A stretch of 42,297 nucleotides of DNA from an uncultured Pseudokineococcus sp. (GTDB taxonomy: Bacteria; Actinomycetota; Actinomycetes; Actinomycetales; Quadrisphaeraceae), in contig NZ_CANMPM010000021.1 of the NCBI RefSeq assembly GCF_947499845.1, positions 1 to 42,297 on the forward strand. Direction: 5' to 3'. The notes below the pieces were generated by a model that had not been told where the DNA came from, searched no databases, and saw nothing but the letters and a program-made list of their open reading frames with translations. Positions 37,906 through 42,297 of this stretch are shown piece after piece. A program made the position numbers and the translations under genes. Position 1 is the first letter of the stretch. The number at the start of each line of letters is the position of its first letter.

Positions 37906-38900
37906 CGCTCGTCTCCGTAGTAGACCCAGAAGCGCGAGGTGGCGAACATCACCGCGGTGAAGACGGCGAGCACCACGAGCAGGAGCCAGGCCATCGCCGA
38001 CGCGTAGCCCATGTCGAGCTCTGCGAAGCCGCGCTGGTAGAGGTACAGCGTGTAGAAGAGGGTCGAGTTCGCCGGCCCCCCGGTCCCGCCGGAGATGACG
38101 TACGCCGGCGTGAAGGCCTGGAACGAGTTGACCGTCGTCAGCAGCACGTTGAAGAAGATGAGCGGGCTGATGAGTGGCAGCGTGACGCTGGTGAAGCGCC
38201 GCACGGGTCCGGCCCCGTCCATCTCGGCGGCCTCGTAGAGGTCTCGCGGCACCTGCCGGAGCCCCGCGAGGAAGATGATCATCGGGGAGCCGAACGTCCA
38301 GACGCTGAGGGCCACGAGGGTGAGCAGCGCCGTGTCGGGGTCACCGATCCACGTCCGCCCCTCGAGGCCGAAGACACCGAGGAGGGCGTTGAAGACGCCG
38401 TCGCCCGCGAAGAGCTGCCGCCACAGGAAGGAGACGGCGACGCTCGCGCCGATGAGGGACGGCAGGTAGAAGGCCGCCCGGTACATCGGCAGGAACCTCA
38501 TGCCCCGGGCGAGCACCAGGGCCACCAGCAGCGAGACCACGAGGATGCCCGGCACCGCGAGCGCGACGTAGACGACGGTCACCCGGATCGAGTCCTGCAG
38601 CCGCGGGTCGGCGAGCATCGCCTGGTAGTTGGCGAGGCCCGACCACTGCGGCGGGGACAGCAGGTTGTACCGGGTGAAGGAGAGGTACAGCGAGTAGAGC
38701 ATCGGGCCGAGCGTCAGCCCGACCAGCCCCACCAGCCACGGTGTGAGGAAGGCGTAGGCGGCCAGCGCCTCGCGGCGCCGTCGCGACGAGGTGTGCGGCG
38801 CCGCCGGCACCGACGCCTCCTGCGGGTCGCCGGCCACGCCGCGGGCGACCGCGGGGCCGACGCCCCCGCCGCCCGCACGGGCCCCCTCCCGGACGCTCAT
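37902..38900 (-). CDS. Carbohydrate ABC transporter permease (MalF/UgpA type)
   Basis: A 332-residue permease with about six helices (AYAFLTPWLVGLVGLTLGPM; VALAVPGILVVSLLVALVLA; LIFFNVLLTTVNSFQAFTPA and others). The EAA loop is DLYEAAEMDGAGPVRRFTSV, and the end (SRFWVYYGDE) is as in UgpA-like subunits. ATG 38900 overlaps the stop of the dehydrogenase gene upstream. It pairs with the downstream permease to form the channel. Confidence 0.92.
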   Translation of the reverse strand: MSVREGARAGGGGVGPAVARGVAGDPQEASVPAAPHTSSRRRREALAAYAFLTPWLVGLVGLTLGPMLYSLYLSFTRYNLLSPPQWSGLANYQAMLADPRLQDSIRVTVVYVALAVPGILVVSLLVALVLARGMRFLPMYRAAFYLPSLIGASVAVSFLWRQLFAGDGVFNALLGVFGLEGRTWIGDPDTALLTLVALSVWTFGSPMIIFLAGLRQVPRDLYEAAEMDGAGPVRRFTSVTLPLISPLIFFNVLLTTVNSFQAFTPAYVISGGTGGPANSTLFYTLYLYQRGFAELDMGYASAMAWLLLVVLAVFTAVMFATSRFWVYYGDER

Positions 38901-39787
38901 GCCCCGCCCCCGTTCTTCGCTCCCCCGCCCGCGGCGTGCGCCTCCACGCGGTCGGCCAGCACCTGGGAGAGCAGGGCCGCGACGGGCACGCGCAGGTCGG
39001 CGGCGCGCGCGGCCTCGACGACCTCGAACAGGTCCTTGCTCCACGGCCTCTCGCTCCGTGACGTGCCCGCGGCGTCGTAGGCCGCGACGGTGCGGTCGAA
39101 GAAGCTCCAGTTGCGCGACACCCAGGTGTCACCGGTGCAGGTGGAGACGGCGTCGAGCAGGGCCGCCTCCGGGACGCCGTGCGCCGCAGCGAGGTCCATG
39201 CCCTCCTGGGCGCCGGCCAGGGCCGAGAGCATCATCAGTTGGTTGGCCAGCTTCGTCGCGGCCCCCGCTCCCGGGGGACCGAGGTGCACGACGCGCGAGC
39301 CCTCGGCCTCGAGCAGCGGGCGGGCCGCCGCCAGGGCCTCCGGCTCGCTCCCCACGAAGATCGTGAGGTCGCCCTTCTCGGCCCGGTCGGCGCCGCCGCT
39401 GACGGGGGCGTCGAGCAGGGCGACGCCGCGCTGGGCCGCGACCTCCGCCAACCGGACCGCCGTGTCCGGGAGCACCGTGCTGTGGACGACGACGAGGCGC
39501 TCGGGCCGCTCGTGCGACAGCCAGCCCCCCGCGCCGCCCTGCCCGCTCAGCACGGCCTCGACGGCCGCGTCGTCCGGGACGGCGAGCAGCAGCACGTCGC
39601 AGCCGGCGAGCTCGCCGACGTCGGCGGCCGCGGTGGCGCCCGCCCCCACGACCTCCTCGACGCGCTCGCGCCGGGTGTCGTGGACGGTCACGGACCAGTC
39701 CGCGGCCAGCAGGGCCCGCACCATCGGCGCGCCGATGTTGCCGAGCCCGACGAAGCCGACCGAGGTCGACGTGGGGTCGAGGGTCAC
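38897..39787 (-). CDS. Beta-hydroxyacid dehydrogenase (3-HIBDH / tartronate-semialdehyde reductase type)
   Basis: A 296-residue NAD(P)-dependent dehydrogenase. The nucleotide motif is VGFVGLGNIGAPMVRALLA; substrate motif DAPVSGGADRAEKGDLTIFV; catalytic lysine in GAATKLANQLMM. GTG 39787 has GGAGG 5 nt upstream. The family acts on 3-hydroxyisobutyrate, tartronate semialdehyde, glucarate-derived acids and similar. Here it is the second gene of operon 2, just after RraA-like protein 3. Confidence 0.88.
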   Translation of the reverse strand: MTLDPTSTSVGFVGLGNIGAPMVRALLAADWSVTVHDTRRERVEEVVGAGATAAADVGELAGCDVLLLAVPDDAAVEAVLSGQGGAGGWLSHERPERLVVVHSTVLPDTAVRLAEVAAQRGVALLDAPVSGGADRAEKGDLTIFVGSEPEALAAARPLLEAEGSRVVHLGPPGAGAATKLANQLMMLSALAGAQEGMDLAAAHGVPEAALLDAVSTCTGDTWVSRNWSFFDRTVAAYDAAGTSRSERPWSKDLFEVVEAARAADLRVPVAALLSQVLADRVEAHAAGGGAKNGGGA

Positions 39788-39831
39788 AGGTCCTCCATCA
39801 CAGCGGTGGGACGGGGCCGGGGGTGCCGTGG

Positions 39832-40596
39832 TCAGACGCCGTCGTAGTAGGCGATGACCGCGTCGACGTCGACGGTGCTGTCCGCGGGCCTGCCCTGGGC
39901 GTCGTAGTGCCGCCGGCGGGCGTGCATGTCCGCGAGGAGGATGGCGCGCGCGTGGACGGCGACCTCCTCCGCGACCGCGGCCGGCACCACGACGGCGCCG
40001 TCGTCGTCGCAACCGACGACGTCGCCCGGGTCCACCCGGACGCCGCCGCAGGCGATGGTCCCCTGCGTCTCGACCACCTCGATGCGGCCGGGGATGATCG
40101 TGCGCCCGCGGTGGCGCGCCACCATGGGGATGCGCTGGAGCTCCACCTCAGCGGTGTCGCGGCAGTACCCGTCGGTGATGATCCCCGAGGCGCCCGCGCC
40201 GACGGCGCCCATCGAGTTCTCCGAGCCCCAGAAGCCGACCTCGGGACCGCCGCCGGACTCCATGACGATGACGTGCCCCCGCGGGAGGTCGTCGGGCAGG
40301 CGCGTCGCCGGGTACCGCTCGAACCAGATGCGGTGCGCCTCGACGACGTCCTGCGTCGAGTCGAGCTTCCACATCGGCTTGTTCGAGGGGACGGCGCGGA
40401 TCGTCACCGCGGGGCCCCAGAAGCGCATGCCGCTCCACAGGGGCCTCAGCTCTCGGTCCATGAGCGTGAGGTTGAAGTAGCCGATGCCGTCGAGGGCGTC
40501 GACGACGTCGACCACGCGAAGGTGCTTGTAGAGGCTGCCGATGTCGCTCGGGTCGGCGTGGTCGGCGGACTGGGCAGGGGCGGTGCTCGTGGTCAT
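39832..40596 (-). CDS. RraA-like protein 3 (HMG/CHA aldolase superfamily)
   Basis: A 254-residue RraA/HMG-aldolase-fold protein, more divergent than the other two: SLYKHLRVVDVVDALDGIGY opens the domain; the Arg-Asp pair is in TDGYCRDTAEVELQRIPMVA; the C-terminal motif is GDVVGCDDDGAVVVP. The N-terminal half differs in loops (MWKLDSTQDVVEAHRIWFER), so the substrate probably differs. ATG 40596 follows GGAGGAG. It is the first gene of operon 2, divergent from the second GntR regulator. Confidence 0.87.
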   Translation of the reverse strand: MTTSTAPAQSADHADPSDIGSLYKHLRVVDVVDALDGIGYFNLTLMDRELRPLWSGMRFWGPAVTIRAVPSNKPMWKLDSTQDVVEAHRIWFERYPATRLPDDLPRGHVIVMESGGGPEVGFWGSENSMGAVGAGASGIITDGYCRDTAEVELQRIPMVARHRGRTIIPGRIEVVETQGTIACGGVRVDPGDVVGCDDDGAVVVPAAVAEEVAVHARAILLADMHARRRHYDAQGRPADSTVDVDAVIAYYDGV

Positions 40597-40739
40597 GGAC
40601 TGCTCCTCCTGGTGCCCGGCGGCAGGCCTGGGCGTGTCGGGTAGCGGTGCCCGGGATGACTTCGGCGGACGACAGCGGTGTCGGTCGGTTCGGCTCGACG
40701 CGGCGGTGCGCCTCCAGGCCGTCCCGTGCGGCCGGATAA

Positions 40740-40768
40740 TGTCTACAGGAGACACTCGCGGCTGACAA
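40740..40768 (-). promoter_or_regulatory. Promoter and operator of operon 2
   Basis: On the minus strand TTGTCA (40763-40768) and TAGACA (40740-40745) are separated by 17 bp, a good actinobacterial promoter. TGTCT-ACAGG-AGACA (40740-40754) overlaps the -10 as a perfect 5-bp inverted repeat; GACAC at 40751 and GTGTC at 40771 form a second one. The site is suited to repression by the divergent FCD-GntR protein (inference). Confidence 0.55.
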
Positions 40769-40849
40769 GGGTGTCGTCGATGCTTCCCGAGGGACTACAC
40801 AGGGCGTACCTGAACGAGGGTGCCCGACGACCGACGAGGTGGTGGCGAG

Positions 40850-41605
40850 ATGAGCCAGGGCACGACCGGCGCACCGGCGGGGACGGCCGCACCCGCCGGA
40901 CGGTCGTCACGGATCGACGCGCCCAGCCTCGTCCAGCTGGCCGTCGAGCAGATCCGGCGGATGATCCTGTCCGGGGCGCTCGGCGAGGGGGAGCGGCTCA
41001 CCGAGGAGAGGCTCACCGAGCGCCTCGGCATCAGCAGGCCTCCCCTGCGCGAGGCCCTGCGGACGCTCCAGCAGGAGGGCCTCATCGAGGTCCGCCCCCG
41101 GCGCGGCGCGGTCGTCACCACGCTCACCGAGCAGGACGTCATGGAGATCCTCACCCTCCGCAGCGCCCTCGAGCGCCTCGCGGTCGAGCTGGGCGTGCCC
41201 GTGCTCGAGGCCGAGCGCCTCGCCCCCTGCCGCGCCGCCCTGGCGAGCATGGAGCGCTTCGCCGAGCAGGAGGACCGGGGCCAGCTGGTGAGCGCGGCCT
41301 ACGACTTCCACGCCGCCGTGGTCGCCCTGGCGGGGCACCGCCGGCTCGACGCCGCGTACTCCTCCGTGCAGCGACAGCAGCGCCTGTGCATGGCTCGCAA
41401 CCTCTACACGCGCGAGAACCAGTACGAGGACCTCGTGACGCACGTGGCACGACACCGCCGCCTGCTGGAGGTCATCGAGGGCGGCGACCCGTCCGCCGTG
41501 CTCGCCGAGCTCGCCGTGCACGGCGAGCGGTCGTTCCTGGTCGACCCGACGACCGGCCCGGGGGCGCGAGGGGGCGGCGGTGGCCTGGAGTCGGCGAGGG
41601 GATGA
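40850..41605 (+). CDS. GntR-family regulator with FCD domain (second)
   Basis: A 251-residue regulator. The winged helix-turn-helix is at about 20-90 (LVQLAVEQIRRMILSGALGE; RLTERLGISRPPLREALRTL). The FCD ligand domain (about 100-235) has RSALERLAVELGV, YDFHAAVVALAG and THVARHRRLLEVIEGGD, with the usual His ligands. ATG 40850 is chosen at the domain start; an in-frame GTG at 40820 has no spaced ribosome-binding site. It is divergent from operon 2 and probably controls it through the TGTCT/AGACA operator. Confidence 0.9.
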   Translation: MSQGTTGAPAGTAAPAGRSSRIDAPSLVQLAVEQIRRMILSGALGEGERLTEERLTERLGISRPPLREALRTLQQEGLIEVRPRRGAVVTTLTEQDVMEILTLRSALERLAVELGVPVLEAERLAPCRAALASMERFAEQEDRGQLVSAAYDFHAAVVALAGHRRLDAAYSSVQRQQRLCMARNLYTRENQYEDLVTHVARHRRLLEVIEGGDPSAVLAELAVHGERSFLVDPTTGPGARGGGGGLESARG

Positions 41606-41849
41606 CCGCGCAGGAGTCGGCTGCCCCCGGCACCGCCACCCACGGGGCCGCACTCGCCGGCGGGAGGCACCAACGCATCCTCGGCGGTGGTCTCCGCGTG
41701 ATGCCGGGTCGGTGCCGCTTCGACCGGTCGCGCGCCCGGTCGGGCCCTCCCGCGTGACCTCGCGCGACGGGTCGTTGCAGCGGCCGGACGCGCGCATGGC
41801 GCGACGGCGCCGACGTCGACGTCACCGCCCCCCGACCCCGGGCATGCGA

Positions 41850-41881
41850 AAGGGCCACCCCCCACAAAGGGGGTGGCCCTT
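41850..41881 (-). terminator. rrn operon terminator
   Basis: AAGGGCCACCCCC (41850-41862) and GGGGGTGGCCCTT (41869-41881) are perfect 13-bp arms with a 6-nt loop, followed on the minus strand by TTCGC. It lies 10 bp after the 3' end of 5S rRNA. The 240 bp between the gntR stop and this hairpin hold nothing else I can support. Confidence 0.85.
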
Positions 41882-41891
41882 CCCAAGTGAA

Positions 41892-42010
41892 GTCCGGCGG
41901 CGACCTACTCTCCCACGCAGTCCCCCACGCAGTACCATCGGCGCGAACGGGCTTAGCTTCCGGGTTCGGAATGGGACCGGGCGTTTCCCCGACGCTATGA
42001 CCGCCGAAAC
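41892..42010 (-). rRNA. rrf: 5S ribosomal RNA
   Basis: 119 nt on the minus strand, from GTTTCGGCGGTCATAGCGTC to GAGTAGGTCGCCGCCGGAC. The central CCATTCCGAACCCGGAAGCT box is standard. The two ends (GTTTCGGCGG and CCGCCGGAC) pair as helix I. Confidence 0.93.
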
Positions 42011-42021
42011 ACTCATCGAGC

Positions 42022-42069
42022 ACGAACCCCCACCCACACCCCAAAGACGCTGGGGGGTGGGGGGTTCGT
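42022..42069. other. Hairpin in 23S-5S spacer
   Basis: ACGAACCCCCACCC (42022-42035) pairs with GGGTGGGGGGTTCGT (42055-42069) with one bulged base and a 19-nt loop. It occupies most of the 101-bp spacer and is probably an rRNA-processing stem. Confidence 0.55.
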
Positions 42070-42111
42070 AACCCAAGAACCGCACAGTGGACACGAGCAA
42101 CACACACCTGA

Positions 42112-42297
42112 GAGTGGTCAAGCCATCGGCATATTAGTACCGGTCAGCTCCACGAGTTACCCCGCTTCCACACCCGGCCTATCAACCCAGTCGTCTACCT
42201 GGGAGCCTCACACCACCTAAAAGTGGCAAGGAGACCTCATCTCGAAGCAGGCTTCCCGCTTAGATGCCTTCAGCGGTTATCCCTCCCGAACGTAGCC
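42112..42297 (-). rRNA. rrl: 23S ribosomal RNA, 3' end (partial)
   Basis: Minus-strand sequence contains the conserved 3' region: GAGCTGACCGGTACTAATAT then GCCGATGGCTTGACCACTC at the end, and CTGAAGGCATCTAAGCGGG upstream. About 186 nt are inside the window; the rest continues beyond position 42297. The exact 3' end is uncertain by about 10 nt. Confidence 0.92.

Noticed and set aside
41602-41757. A 51-codon frame whose ATG overlaps the second gntR stop
   Set aside because: Apart from the overlap and a purine run upstream there is nothing protein-like; the product is low-complexity and ends just before the rRNA terminator region.
41892-42010. Repeated ACTGCGTGGG within the 5S gene as an insertion
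   Set aside because: The gene length (119 nt) and helix pairing are normal; actinobacterial 5S sequences carry similar near-repeats there.

Overview
The window is very GC-rich, with tightly packed genes, GTG/ATG start-stop overlaps and several TAnnnT boxes 6-7 nt upstream of a start codon (leaderless mRNAs). It ends in an actinobacterial-type 5S/23S rRNA pair. I read it as the chromosome of a free-living high-GC actinomycete; I cannot name a genus from sequence alone.

Region 1 (1-2600) is decayed DNA. Two reading frames are broken by in-frame stops and frameshifts, next to one plausible small membrane protein and a WYL-like C-terminal scrap. It ends abruptly at the last ~90 codons of a gamma-glutamyltranspeptidase, followed by an intact fused oligopeptide ABC ATPase (2871-4703). 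The junction lies inside a partial copy of a dispersed repeat.

Region 2 (4.7-13.3 kb) is regulatory and defence-like. A divergent SDR-like/TetR pair shares three operator-like repeats. Next come a Phd/VapB-VapC pair and a Wadjet locus, jetA-jetB-jetC, in which jetC is cut to about half length and jetD is absent. A MntA-HepT toxin-antitoxin pair with its own leaderless promoter begins about 135 bp after the point where jetC similarity ends. The Wadjet remnant is therefore bracketed by two TA modules.

Region 3 (13.3-19.9 kb) holds a large secreted GH13 amylase with two C-terminal X25-like modules, an NAD-binding epimerase-like protein, a DUF559/Vsr-fold protein and AzlCD. Three full copies of an unusual intergenic repeat lie here. 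Each has forward 12-mers GAGTCCGACGTC at a 19-bp period, a spacer, then reverse-complement 12-mers at the same 19-bp period. Two copies bracket the DUF559 gene.

Region 4 (20-41.6 kb) is one large catabolic locus made of two long minus-strand operons. Operon 1 (28.2 to 20.0 kb) encodes an iron alcohol dehydrogenase/maleylacetate reductase-like protein, a semialdehyde dehydrogenase, an RraA-like protein, a crotonase, a hydroxyacid dehydrogenase, a XylX-like FAH-fold dehydratase and a 2,5-dioxovalerate-type dehydrogenase. Operon 2 (40.6 to 29.7 kb) encodes another RraA-like protein, a beta-hydroxyacid dehydrogenase, a carbohydrate ABC importer, a CaiB-type CoA-transferase, a second crotonase, a COG3618 lactonase-like hydrolase, a gamma-carbonic-anhydrase-fold protein and two Gfo/Idh dehydrogenases. 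Two FCD-GntR regulators and a third RraA-like gene face the operons, with palindromic operators in both divergent promoter regions. Import, oxidation, lactone opening, then KDX dehydratase and KGSA dehydrogenase fit an oxidative (Weimberg-like) sugar-acid route to 2-oxoglutarate. No recognisable sugar-acid dehydratase is present, and the RraA, CoA-transferase and crotonase set is unexplained.

Region 5 (41.85 kb to end) is the end of an rrn operon on the minus strand: terminator, 5S rRNA and the 3' end of 23S rRNA.
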